A program made the position numbers and the translations under genes. A stretch of DNA of 64,000 bases from Arthrobacter antibioticus (lineage in GTDB: Bacteria; Actinomycetota; Actinomycetes; Actinomycetales; Micrococcaceae). Below the pieces are notes generated by a model that saw only the letters and a list, made by a program, of their open reading frames with translations, was not told the DNA's origin and did no database searches. This document shows positions 8,768 through 17,019 of this stretch, piece after piece (position 1 is the first letter of the stretch; each line of letters starts with the position of its first letter). The stretch spans positions 671,152-735,151 of the forward strand of contig NZ_JASISQ010000001.1 in assembly GCF_030063205.1 (NCBI RefSeq), written 5' to 3'.

Positions 8768-9277
8768 CTAGCGCTGGTTCAGGTCAACTCTCATGACAAT
8801 TCGTCGACCCACAGCGGCCATTTGAAGTTCGCGTTCGTGCTGAAGACGGGCTCTCATTTCGCCTTGCCACTGCCCCGATACAACCTCCGCGAACCCGCAG
8901 CTTGCATAAAAGGGCCCGTTGAAAGGTATTTCGGCAAAGGTACAGAGCGTCATGGACTTGAAGCCAGCCTCCGCCGCCCATGCCTTTGCGGCCGTCACTA
9001 ATGAACGGCCAATACCCTGCCGTGCGAACTCAGGACTGACAGAAAGTTGTTCCAGGTGGGCTTGGCCATCCACGATTTCTAACTGCACAAAACCAACCGG
9101 CGGACGCCCGGCCACCATGATGTGAAACGCGTCAGCATAATCTGCCGGCATGCCCAGAGGTGCAAAGTTGGCAATGGACAGGGGTGGCTCCAGCGTTTCA
9201 AAGGCATGGTCGGCTTCCGCCTCGACGGCAGGCAGCAAGGCAAACTCGCTCAGAGCTGCCGGACGAATTTCAAACAT
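8768..9277 (-). CDS. GNAT family N-acetyltransferase
   Basis: A 169-residue acyl-CoA-dependent N-acyltransferase of unknown substrate. Strand beta4 and motif A are clear: HLEQLSVSPEFARQGIGRSL, where QGIGRS is the acetyl-CoA pyrophosphate loop, followed by PFNGPFYASCGF, the usual motif B near the C-terminus. The ATG at 9277 is the only sensible start. It may pair with the hydrolase-like gene further upstream, but the spacing of about 110 bases, filled by tandem repeats, does not suggest close coupling. Confidence 0.85.
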   Translation of the reverse strand: MFEIRPAALSEFALLPAVEAEADHAFETLEPPLSIANFAPLGMPADYADAFHIMVAGRPPVGFVQLEIVDGQAHLEQLSVSPEFARQGIGRSLVTAAKAWAAEAGFKSMTLCTFAEIPFNGPFYASCGFAEVVSGQWQGEMRARLQHERELQMAAVGRRIVMRVDLNQR

Positions 9278-9317
9278 AGAGCGATCCTACCGACATGACA
9301 GCCATCTCCCTGCGCCG

Positions 9318-9365
9318 CGTATTGGTGCGCCGCATATTGGTGCATCGTGATATTGGTGCACTGTG
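9318..9365. repeat. Three-unit tandem repeat around ATATTGGTGC
   Basis: Three consecutive 16-base-scale units, each containing ATTGGTGC (roughly CGTATTGGTGCGC, CGCATATTGGTGCATC, GTGATATTGGTGCACT). Lies between the stop of the hydrolase-like gene at 9390 and the GNAT gene start at 9277, so within the GNAT leader. Role unknown. Confidence 0.65.
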
Positions 9366-9389
9366 AAGAGCAGAGCGGTTACGCCGGCG

Positions 9390-10163
9390 TCAGCGGTCAT
9401 CTGTGGTGGCCAGCGTCTGCTCAGCAATATACTCTGTGATTATTTGAACACCTTCGGGGTGGTCGTGCGGGCGGTGTCCACCAGGTGTCATCCGATGCAT
9501 GGCACCCGTTGTGGTGAGATACTCGGCTATTTCTTCGTAGAGGGGTTCCCAGCCTCCTGTTAGTACAAGAGTGGGTACACCGGGAACTATGTGCAACGGC
9601 GCATCCCACAACGGGGCCTGTAAGTGAACACGCGCCGCGGTTCTGGCTGAGGATTCTGCCGGTGCTAGGCGCGTCATTCCCGTTGAACTGTGAACCGTAC
9701 TGTGAGCAGTGCTTTGCCCAGCATTACCTGGGCCCGTCATGGCACCGGTTAACCGTCTGAACTCGGCAGAAAAGGCAGTATCTGTCAGTTCCGCACTTCG
9801 GGCAAACAACGGTTCCACAAGTTCACGGTATGCAGTGGTTGCAGGCAGTTCTGCCGTCAGCGACAGTAGCGCAGGTTCCACCAAAACTAGCGACCGGATT
9901 AGATCGGGACGCTCCACAGCTGCCATCATGGCGGCGACAGCACCCTGGGCGTGGGCCACCAGATGGCCGCCCCTTCCCAACGCATCAATGACAATGCGGG
10001 CGTCGGCGGCGAAGTCGCCGGCGACAGGGAACTCTACGACGTCAAAACCGGTCCGCTTGAGAAACAAACAATCGTAGTTCCCGGCGAGGGTGTGTTGAGC
10101 GGGCCAGGCAGCAACCCCATAACCATCCATGCCATGCACAAACACAATACGGGTTTTACTCAT
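9390..10163 (-). CDS. Alpha/beta-hydrolase fold protein lacking the nucleophile
   Basis: A 257-residue protein with the alpha/beta-hydrolase layout: IVFVHGMDGYG (oxyanion loop) near the N-terminus, RGGHLVAHAQGAVAAMMAA at the nucleophile elbow, VLTGGWEPLYEE near the acid position and a late GGHRPHDHPEG that supplies a His. The usual GxSxG elbow reads AHAQG, so the Ser is replaced by Ala, and the expected acid Asp appears as Glu. It may be a non-catalytic member with a binding role or may use another mechanism. The frame is intact over its whole length, so it does not look like ordinary decay. Confidence 0.8.
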   Translation of the reverse strand: MSKTRIVFVHGMDGYGVAAWPAQHTLAGNYDCLFLKRTGFDVVEFPVAGDFAADARIVIDALGRGGHLVAHAQGAVAAMMAAVERPDLIRSLVLVEPALLSLTAELPATTAYRELVEPLFARSAELTDTAFSAEFRRLTGAMTGPGNAGQSTAHSTVHSSTGMTRLAPAESSARTAARVHLQAPLWDAPLHIVPGVPTLVLTGGWEPLYEEIAEYLTTTGAMHRMTPGGHRPHDHPEGVQIITEYIAEQTLATTDDR

Positions 10164-10241
10164 TGATGCAGGCTACCGGAGGCCACTGACAAAGTGCCCC
10201 ATTTTGGTGCCCGAGCAGCACAAGGTTGGTGCGTGAACAGC

Positions 10242-10300
10242 AAAAGGCCCCGTCCGGCGCGTCAGTAACAGAGGTGTTACTGACTTCCGAACAGGGCCTT
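10242..10300 (-). terminator. Rho-independent terminator after ffh
   Basis: On the minus strand the outer arms AAGGCCC/GGGCCTT enclose a perfect 10-bp hairpin (GTCAGTAACA/TGTTACTGAC with a 4-base loop), followed by TTTTG. It begins 15 bases after the ffh stop. Confidence 0.85.
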
Positions 10301-10314
10301 GCAGGTAGCGTGGC

Positions 10315-11889
10315 TTACTTGCCGAGGAACTTCTCAAACCCCTTCGGCAGGTTCAGGCTAGCCGGATCAAAGTCCTCGGCGCCCGCACCAAATGCGGCAC
10401 CCGTGGGCAGCGACTTGGGCGCACTGGCCTTCTCCGCAGCAGCTTTCAACTCTGCGGCAGCCTTGGCCGGGTTGCCGGAGCGTGCCTTCTTCTTGGGCCC
10501 TTGCTTGCCCTTGCGTGCACTGCTGAATCCGCCCGGGCCCGCAACACCTGGCATACCGGGAATCCCGCCACCCTGAGCCATCTTCTTCATCATTTTCTGA
10601 GCCTGCCCAAACCGTTCCAGAAGCCCGTTGACCTCTGAAACGTGAACGCCGGAACCCTTGGCTATGCGGGAGCGGCGGGAGCCGTTCATGATCTTGGGCG
10701 CCACACGCTCATGAGGTGTCATGGAACGGACAATGGCCTCAACGCGGTCGATCTCGCGCTCATCAAAATTCTCAAGTTGTTGGCGCATGTTGGCGGCACC
10801 TGGCATCATCATGAGCATTTTCTTCATGGAGCCCATTTTGCGAATCTGCTGCATTTGAGCCAGAAAGTCATCGAGGGTGAAATCTTCCTGGTCGGCGAAC
10901 TTCTTCGCCATCCGCTCAGCTTCGCCCTTATCCCAGTTCTTTTCAGCCTGCTCGATGAGCGTGAGCACGTCACCCATGTCAAGGATGCGGCTGGCCATAC
11001 GGTCTGGGTGGAACAGCTCGAAGTCATCCAGTGACTCACCCGTTGAGGCAAACATGACGGGCTTGCCGGTGATGGAGGCAACGGAGAGCGCAGCACCACC
11101 GCGAGCATCGCCGTCCAGCTTGGTCAGAACAACACCGGTGAAGTTCACACCTTCGTTGAACGCCTGAGCCGTGTTAACAGCGTCCTGGCCGATCATGGCG
11201 TCTATAACAAAGAGGACTTCATCTGGGTTGATGGCGGCGCGGATGTCTGCAGCCTGCTTCATCAACTCTGCGTCGATACCAAGACGTCCGGCGGTGTCAA
11301 CAATGACGACGTCGTGAAGTTTGGCCTTTGCCTCAGCCAGACCGGCCATGGCGACGGCTACAGGATCACCGGTGGCACTTTCAAATTCGCTGCTAACACC
11401 GGGGTGCGGGGCAAAAACGGGGACACCCGCGCGCTCACCGTTAACCTGGAGCTGTTTGACAGCGTTGGGACGCTGCAAATCCGCTGCAACCAGCAGTGGG
11501 CTGTGCCCTTGGCCCTTGAGCCACTTGGACAGCTTTCCGGCGAGGGTGGTTTTACCCGCACCCTGCAAACCGGCCAACATGATGACGGTGGGCGGGTTTT
11601 TAGCCAAGTTAATGCGGCGGGTTTCCCCACCAAGAATGGCAACGAGTTCCTCGTTGACGATTTTAACGATCTGTTGAGCTGGATTCAGCGCCTCATTGAC
11701 CTCAGAGCCCAGCGCGCGCTCACGCACTTTGGCTGTGAACTCACGAACCACCGGCACGGCAACGTCGGCATCCAAAAGGGCTCGACGGATCTCGCGCACT
11801 GTGGCATCGACGTCGGCTTCGCTTAGCCGGCCTTTGCCACGGAGGTTCTTGAAAGTTGCTGTCAACCGATCAGATAGGGAGTTGAACAC
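10315..11889 (-). CDS. ffh: Signal recognition particle protein Ffh
   Basis: SRP54 GTPase that binds signal sequences on translating ribosomes and delivers them to FtsY. N domain (MFNSLSDRLTATFKNLRGKG), G domain with GLQGAGKTTLAGKLSKWL (P-loop), VDTAGRLGIDAELM and TKLDGDARGGAAL, then a Met-rich M domain (KMGSMKKMLMMMPGAANMRQQ; NGSRRSRIAKGSG). The C-terminus adds a Lys/Ala/Pro-rich tail common in actinobacteria. The frame is open to 11970 but the GTG at 11889 gives the conserved N-terminus and 524 residues. A strong terminator follows. Its partner ftsY is in the same window. Confidence 0.96.
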   Translation of the reverse strand: MFNSLSDRLTATFKNLRGKGRLSEADVDATVREIRRALLDADVAVPVVREFTAKVRERALGSEVNEALNPAQQIVKIVNEELVAILGGETRRINLAKNPPTVIMLAGLQGAGKTTLAGKLSKWLKGQGHSPLLVAADLQRPNAVKQLQVNGERAGVPVFAPHPGVSSEFESATGDPVAVAMAGLAEAKAKLHDVVIVDTAGRLGIDAELMKQAADIRAAINPDEVLFVIDAMIGQDAVNTAQAFNEGVNFTGVVLTKLDGDARGGAALSVASITGKPVMFASTGESLDDFELFHPDRMASRILDMGDVLTLIEQAEKNWDKGEAERMAKKFADQEDFTLDDFLAQMQQIRKMGSMKKMLMMMPGAANMRQQLENFDEREIDRVEAIVRSMTPHERVAPKIMNGSRRSRIAKGSGVHVSEVNGLLERFGQAQKMMKKMAQGGGIPGMPGVAGPGGFSSARKGKQGPKKKARSGNPAKAAAELKAAAEKASAPKSLPTGAAFGAGAEDFDPASLNLPKGFEKFLGK

Positions 11890-12202
11890 GCGCCGCGTAC
11901 TTCTTTCGTCAGAGATTAACCAACGCCCGCGCGAGCTGGCCAGGGCCTGCCCGCGCAAGAGACGCGGCAATTACGGTAATCAGGATGAGACCGGCGAGAC
12001 GGCGTTTACCACCGTCCCACTCCCTTTCCTGAGGGACTCAACTATCAAGGGTACCAACTACGGCGCCGCTTCGCTGCACATGCCACGCAACCCGGAACTC
12101 ACCACCGGTGATTGTCCCTGACAAGCACGTTCCAAATGAAACTTCACGCTCTTGAGCGCCGGAAGTGCTGAAATTTTCTGGACTTGGTGGCATGCTGAAA
12201 GT
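11890..12202. other. Divergent intergenic region ffh / zwf
   Basis: 313 bases between two divergently read genes. It must hold both promoters. I see no gene, no clear hairpin and no convincing -35/-10 pair in it. Confidence 0.5.
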
Positions 12203-13738
12203 GTGAAGAAAACCAGCTCAGCTTCCAGTACTCATGCCTCCTCTTCGGCCAGCTCGAAAACCAAGGCTTCAAAAGCCTCGCACGACGCCGGGCCCCCGGT
12301 TCAGGCGAACGGCTCCGACGGGCGGATCAAGACACTTGTTATTTTGGGTGCCTCGGGCGATTTGACGGGTCGACTTTTGCTGCCCGGGGTGGCTCGTTTG
12401 ATTGCTTCAGGACGGGCGGACGGGCTCTCGTTGGTGGGCGCCGGCAACGATGACTGGTCCGCTGAGCAGTGGCAGGAAAGGCTCAAAGAGAGTTTCTCCG
12501 AGGCCCTCTCCCCCAGCGAAAAATCAACGGATAAGTCATCCACTGCCTCCGGGATCAAGGATCTCAAACAAGTCAAAAAAGAGAGCACTTACCATCAGCT
12601 TGACGTCACAGCCAAGGGTGCCTTGGGCAAATTCCTCAAAGATATTCCCGGCCCGGTTGCCCTGTATTTTGCCCTGCCCCCGGCAATAAGCCAAAAGGCC
12701 TGCTCGGTTTTGACTCCAGAAGAGCTGCCCGAGGGAACTCGTCTGGTGATGGAAAAACCGTTTGGTTCAAGCGTTGAATCAGCTCGCAAACTCAATGCCA
12801 CACTGGCCAGCTTGGTTCCCGAAGACCACATCCACCGGGTGGATCACTTCTTGGGCAAGTCCACCGTCCTGAACATCTTGGGGCTTCGCTTTGCCAACAG
12901 GTTGCTTGAGCACTCTTGGAACGGTGAGCATATTGAAAAGATCGAAATCTTCTTTGATGAGGCGCTGACGTTGGAGAACCGGGCCCGCTACTACGACCAT
13001 GCCGGGGCCGGGCGTGACATGATTCAAAGCCACCTGCTTCAAGTCATGGGCATCATGGCAATGGAACCCCCTGCAACTTTGGGTGAGCAGGACGTCCGCT
13101 CCAGCATTGCCACAGTTCTGCGCGCAAGCACTATTGGCCGCAACGGTGGTGATTTGGCCAATTACACCCGCCGGGCCCGCTATACCGCCGGCACCATTGG
13201 TAAACGTCACGTGCCCAGTTACGTTGATGAAGACGGCGTGGATCCGGCCAATGATACTGAGACCCTGGCTGAGGTGGAGGTGTACATCAACAATTGGCGT
13301 TGGGCCGGAGTACCGTTCATTTTGCGTTCCGGTAAGGCTGTTGGCCACTCACGCAAGGAGGCGGTGGTGACTTTCAAACCAGTGCCGCACCTGCCTCTTG
13401 GGTTCAAGGGAATAGATGCCCCAACGCGCCTACACATCGGTTTCGGTCCGGATACTCTGGTGTTGGATCTTGATGTCAATGGCCCAGGTGACGTATTCAC
13501 CCTTGACCGGGTCAGATTGGAAGCAGAGTTGGGCAGCGATCCGCTCCTGCCGTACGGCGAAGTCTTGGAAGGCATTCTGCGGGCAGATCCCCTGCTTTCA
13601 GTGCGCGGTGACACTGCGGAAGAGTGCTGGCGTATTGTGGAGCCAACCTTCACCGCATGGAAAGCTGACAAAGTCCCGATGGAGGAATATGCTGCCGGCT
13701 CTAATGGGCCCAGTGATTGGACCACCAGCAACGACTAG
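12203..13738 (+). CDS. zwf: Glucose-6-phosphate dehydrogenase
   Basis: Oxidises glucose-6-phosphate to 6-phosphogluconolactone with NADP, the first step of the oxidative pentose phosphate pathway. The nucleotide-binding motif GASGDLTGRLLLPG and the substrate/active-site motif RVDHFLGKSTVLNIL (family: R-x-DHYLGK) are both present, as is the C-terminal domain. The N-terminal ~40 residues are Ser/Ala/Lys-rich (SSASSTHASSSASSKTKASK). The frame is open from 12152; the GTG at 12203 is preferred (511 residues), though no strong ribosome site is seen. It stands alone, not in the usual tkt-tal-zwf-opcA-pgl cluster, so it may be a second isozyme. Confidence 0.9.
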   Translation: MKKTSSASSTHASSSASSKTKASKASHDAGPPVQANGSDGRIKTLVILGASGDLTGRLLLPGVARLIASGRADGLSLVGAGNDDWSAEQWQERLKESFSEALSPSEKSTDKSSTASGIKDLKQVKKESTYHQLDVTAKGALGKFLKDIPGPVALYFALPPAISQKACSVLTPEELPEGTRLVMEKPFGSSVESARKLNATLASLVPEDHIHRVDHFLGKSTVLNILGLRFANRLLEHSWNGEHIEKIEIFFDEALTLENRARYYDHAGAGRDMIQSHLLQVMGIMAMEPPATLGEQDVRSSIATVLRASTIGRNGGDLANYTRRARYTAGTIGKRHVPSYVDEDGVDPANDTETLAEVEVYINNWRWAGVPFILRSGKAVGHSRKEAVVTFKPVPHLPLGFKGIDAPTRLHIGFGPDTLVLDLDVNGPGDVFTLDRVRLEAELGSDPLLPYGEVLEGILRADPLLSVRGDTAEECWRIVEPTFTAWKADKVPMEEYAAGSNGPSDWTTSND

Positions 13739-13780
13739 GACTTCCCTCCCAACGGGATAATACTGGAGTATTTCCTGACC

Positions 13781-13833
13781 GACGACGGCGGCACTTAGGT
13801 AAGTTCTCCACTCACCTAAGTGCCGCCGTCGTC
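13781..13833. terminator. Perfect 20-bp inverted repeat between convergent zwf and glnK
   Basis: GACGACGGCGGCACTTAGGT (13781-13800) is exactly complementary to 13814-13833, with a 13-base loop. It lies between two convergent genes and could end transcription from both sides, although no long T-run follows. Confidence 0.75.
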
Positions 13834-13846
13834 CATTGGAAAGACT

Positions 13847-14185
13847 CTAGATCGCCGCAACGCCGCGTTCACCAGTTCGGACGCGGACGGCTTCACATAC
13901 CGCAGTCATCCAGACTTTGCCATCCCCAGCATTTCCGGTGTTGGAGCTGGCCACGATGATGTCGATGAGATCGTTTGATTGCTCATCTGAGGCGAGGACT
14001 TCAATACGGATTTTTGCGTGCAGATCAATTGTGTATTCCGCCCCGCGGTAAACCTCCGTGTGGCCGCGTTGGCGTCCGTAACCGTGCGCGCCGCTGACCG
14101 TGAGGCCCTGCACACCGTAGCTTTCCAGCGCATTGCGAACCTGGTCCAATTGTTCGGGACGGATGATTGCCGTGATGAGTTTCAT
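13847..14185 (-). CDS. glnK: PII nitrogen regulatory protein GlnK
   Basis: Trimeric signalling protein that binds ATP/ADP and 2-oxoglutarate and gates the ammonium channel AmtB. MKLITAIIRPEQLDQVRNAL and the T-loop region GRQRGHTEVYRGAEY are clear; the Tyr of RGAEY is the residue modified (adenylylated in actinobacteria studied so far). GDGKVWMTAVCEAVRVRTGE forms the C-terminal nucleotide-binding part. At 112 residues the length is exact. The ATG overlaps the amtB stop (ATGA), so expression is coupled to the channel. Confidence 0.96.
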   Translation of the reverse strand: MKLITAIIRPEQLDQVRNALESYGVQGLTVSGAHGYGRQRGHTEVYRGAEYTIDLHAKIRIEVLASDEQSNDLIDIIVASSNTGNAGDGKVWMTAVCEAVRVRTGERGVAAI

Positions 14186-15543
14186 GCATCTACCTTTGCT
14201 TCCATAGTCTGCGTTTCTTGTGGCCCTACGGACGCCGGCAGTTTCTCCAGCAACGGCGAGAAACTACCGGAGCTGCGGCCGCCGAAGTCGTAGGCCGATT
14301 CGCCGTGGACACTGATGTCAATACCGTCTGTTTCCGCCGTGGCGGAAACGCGGAACCCTATGGTTTTGTTGATGATCCACCCGATGAGGAAGGCGATGAC
14401 GAACGAGTAGAGCATAACGGCCAGGGCACCGATGGCTTGTTTGCCCAGCAGCTCGAGTCCGCCTCCGTAGAACAGTCCCTGGCCTCCTGCGGGTGCACCG
14501 GGATCGGCTGCAAAGCCGATGAATAGGGTCCCTACAATGCCTCCCACCAGGTGAACACCCACTACATCGAGGGAATCGTCAATGCCCATACGGTACTTCA
14601 GGCCAACTGCCAAGGAGCAGACGGCCCCAGCCAGTAAGCCCAGTGCCATCGAGTACATGGGGGTCAACGCCGAGCATGCCGGCGTGATGGCAACGAGCCC
14701 GGCAACGGCTCCGGAAGCCGCGCCGAGGGAGGTGGCGTGGCCATCGCGAATTTTCTCTACAAGAAGCCATCCCAAAATAGCCGCAGCCGGGGCGGCGAGC
14801 GTATTGATCCAGGCATACCCAGCAATAGCGTTGGCCCCTAAGGCCGAGCCTGCGTTGAAACCAAACCAGCCAAACCACAGCAGGCCAGCTCCGAGCATGA
14901 CGAAGGGAAGGTTATGCGGGCGGTGGCTGGGGTCCTTGCCGAATCCTTTGCGCTTCCCCAAAATAATCGCCAACGCCAATGCGGCTGCGCCGGCGTTGAT
15001 GTGCACCGCCGTCCCGCCGGCAAAGTCAATGACACCTAGCCCCTGACCGATCCAACCGCCAGTCGGATTGCCATTGGCGTCCTTGGTAAATGAGAAAACC
15101 CAGTGGGCAACCGGGAAATACACCACTGTGACCCAGATAGCCGCAAAGAGGAGCCACGCAGCGAATTTGGCACGATCTGCTATTGCCCCGGTAATGAGCG
15201 CCACCGTGATGATGGCGAACACCGCCTGAAAGCCGACAAAGGCAATCTCTGGGATAGTCGCCATTAAGGGAATTCCAGCGCCGGTGTCCAGGACACCGCG
15301 CAGCCCCAACTTTTCGAAAGGGTTACCTAGCAGTCCGCCCCCAACGTCACTGCCGAAAGCTGCCGAGTAACCAAAAAGAACCCAGAGCACACCAACAACG
15401 GCGATGGCCCCGAAGCTCATCATCATCATGTTCAGCACACCCTTGGCCCGGGTCATGCCCCCGTAAAAAAATGCTAGTCCTGGGGTCATCAAGAGCACCA
15501 GGGACGCCGATATGAGGACCCACGCTGTATCACCAGTATTCAT
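14182..15543 (-). CDS. amtB: Ammonium transporter
   Basis: Trimeric ammonium/ammonia channel. Eleven or so membrane segments, with the family motifs DTAWVLISASLVLLMTPGLAFFYGGM, NPTGGWIGQGLGVIDFAGG.AVHINAG and LWFGWFGFNAGSA in order (shown in pieces). The cytoplasmic tail ends near TMEAKVDA. The start is placed at the ATG at 15543 (MNTGDTAW, 453 residues); the open frame to 15600 lacks a better site. It overlaps glnK by four bases. Likely under nitrogen control, but I do not see a certain GlnR/AmtR site in the 216 bases upstream. Confidence 0.95.
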   Translation of the reverse strand: MNTGDTAWVLISASLVLLMTPGLAFFYGGMTRAKGVLNMMMMSFGAIAVVGVLWVLFGYSAAFGSDVGGGLLGNPFEKLGLRGVLDTGAGIPLMATIPEIAFVGFQAVFAIITVALITGAIADRAKFAAWLLFAAIWVTVVYFPVAHWVFSFTKDANGNPTGGWIGQGLGVIDFAGGTAVHINAGAAALALAIILGKRKGFGKDPSHRPHNLPFVMLGAGLLWFGWFGFNAGSALGANAIAGYAWINTLAAPAAAILGWLLVEKIRDGHATSLGAASGAVAGLVAITPACSALTPMYSMALGLLAGAVCSLAVGLKYRMGIDDSLDVVGVHLVGGIVGTLFIGFAADPGAPAGGQGLFYGGGLELLGKQAIGALAVMLYSFVIAFLIGWIINKTIGFRVSATAETDGIDISVHGESAYDFGGRSSGSFSPLLEKLPASVGPQETQTMEAKVDA

Positions 15544-15759
15544 TGGCTGCTGGCCTTTCATTGCAAGAATGATTGCCGGTTGCCACCTGGGCCCGTGCAA
15601 TCTGGACTCTTACAATGTTGGGACTGGGGTGTTTCACAATGAGGCGCGCAACGTTTCCGTGGCGTTACATTATCCGCCACAACGTTAAAACAGTGCACCG
15701 TCCGTGTTTCGGGTGTGTTTCGGTGCCGGCCAAAACGGGCGCTGTGTTAAAGGCCGCTT

Positions 15760-16953
15760 TTAAGTCAGTAGTGCATCCACAAATGTCTCTGCCTCGAAGG
15801 GCGCCAGGTCATCGGCACCTTCACCTAGTCCCACCAGTTTCACGGGAACCCCGAGGGTCTTCTGGATGGCCACCACAATGCCACCCTTGGCAGTGCCGTC
15901 CAGCTTCGTCAGGACAATGCCGGTGATATTCACGACTTCAGCAAAGACCTTCGCCTGGGTGAGCCCGTTCTGACCTGTCGTTGCATCCAGCACCAGCAGC
16001 ACCTCATCAACGGTGGCTTGCTTCTCAATGACTCGTTTGACCTTGCCAAGCTCGTCCATCAGCCCAACCTTATTTTGCAGGCGCCCGGCGGTGTCGATCA
16101 TGACAACATCAACTTCTTGTTCGATCCCGGCCTTCACCGCTTCAAAGGCGACCGAAGCGGGGTCTGCCCCATCGACGTCGGACTTCACAGTGGGTACACC
16201 TACGCGGGCACCCCACGTTGCCAGCTGCTCTGCCGCAGCGGCGCGGAAGGTATCGGCAGCGCCCAGCAGCACGTCCTTATCCTGTGCAACTAACACGCGT
16301 GCCAGCTTGCCCACGGTGGTGGTTTTACCCACACCATTGACGCCAACCACCATCAAAACAGCCGGACGGTCCTCGTGACGGGTAATATTCAGCGTCCGGT
16401 CCATGGTGGGATCCACCAGTTTGATCAGTTCCTCACGCAGCATGGATTGGACATGTTCGGGGCTGCGCACGCCCAAGACCTTGACGCGTTCACGCAGCGT
16501 ATCCACCAGTTCCATGGTTGAATCGGTGCCGATATCTGCCAGCAGCAGCGTCTCCTCGACCTCATCCCACACATTTTCATCGATAGTGTCGCGCGAAAGC
16601 AGCGCCAACAAGCCTTTACCCAGGGCATTGTTTGACTTCGATAGCCGTGCGCGCAGGCGTACCAGCCGTCCGTCAACGGGCAGAGGCGTTTCCAGCGACG
16701 GTGCAGTTGGTGTTTCCGGCTCAACTTCCGCGCTATCAATGTCCGACGGCGGAACTTGGCTTTCCGGGCGCTCCTGAACCAGGGTGCCGCCACCTTGGGC
16801 ATCGGTGGCATCCAGCGGTGCTGGATCATTGGCGTCGCGCGGGCCAACGTAGTTTTGGTTGCTTCGCCGGACCTTCAGAAAGACTGGAATGAGGGCGCCG
16901 ATGACGGCGAGGCCAACAACAATGGACACAATGATGGGGAGAAAATCGTTCAC
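15760..16953 (-). CDS. ftsY: Signal recognition particle receptor FtsY
   Basis: SRP receptor GTPase that docks ribosome-SRP complexes at the membrane. An N-terminal membrane segment (FLPIIVSIVVGLAVIGALIPVFL) is typical of the actinobacterial form, followed by an acidic linker and the NG domain: VVGVNGVGKTTTVGKLARVL, GAADTFRAAAAEQL, DTAGRLQNKVGLM and TKLDGTAKGGIVVA. Starts at a GTG (16953), 397 residues. It is separated from smc by the convergently oriented MFS gene, although the two are often adjacent in relatives. Confidence 0.96.
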   Translation of the reverse strand: MNDFLPIIVSIVVGLAVIGALIPVFLKVRRSNQNYVGPRDANDPAPLDATDAQGGGTLVQERPESQVPPSDIDSAEVEPETPTAPSLETPLPVDGRLVRLRARLSKSNNALGKGLLALLSRDTIDENVWDEVEETLLLADIGTDSTMELVDTLRERVKVLGVRSPEHVQSMLREELIKLVDPTMDRTLNITRHEDRPAVLMVVGVNGVGKTTTVGKLARVLVAQDKDVLLGAADTFRAAAAEQLATWGARVGVPTVKSDVDGADPASVAFEAVKAGIEQEVDVVMIDTAGRLQNKVGLMDELGKVKRVIEKQATVDEVLLVLDATTGQNGLTQAKVFAEVVNITGIVLTKLDGTAKGGIVVAIQKTLGVPVKLVGLGEGADDLAPFEAETFVDALLT

Positions 16954-17019
16954 TCTCCCAGTCTCTCACGGGGCCTGCCGGCATTGGCTCTCCTGCTGCG
17001 TGTGAGAAACTCTTCTTTG

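Noticed and set aside
13781-13833. CRISPR-like or tRNA-like structure in hairpin-rich gaps
   Set aside because: The palindromes are single hairpins without regular spacers, and none has a tRNA T-loop or anticodon arrangement. No CRISPR or tRNA is present.
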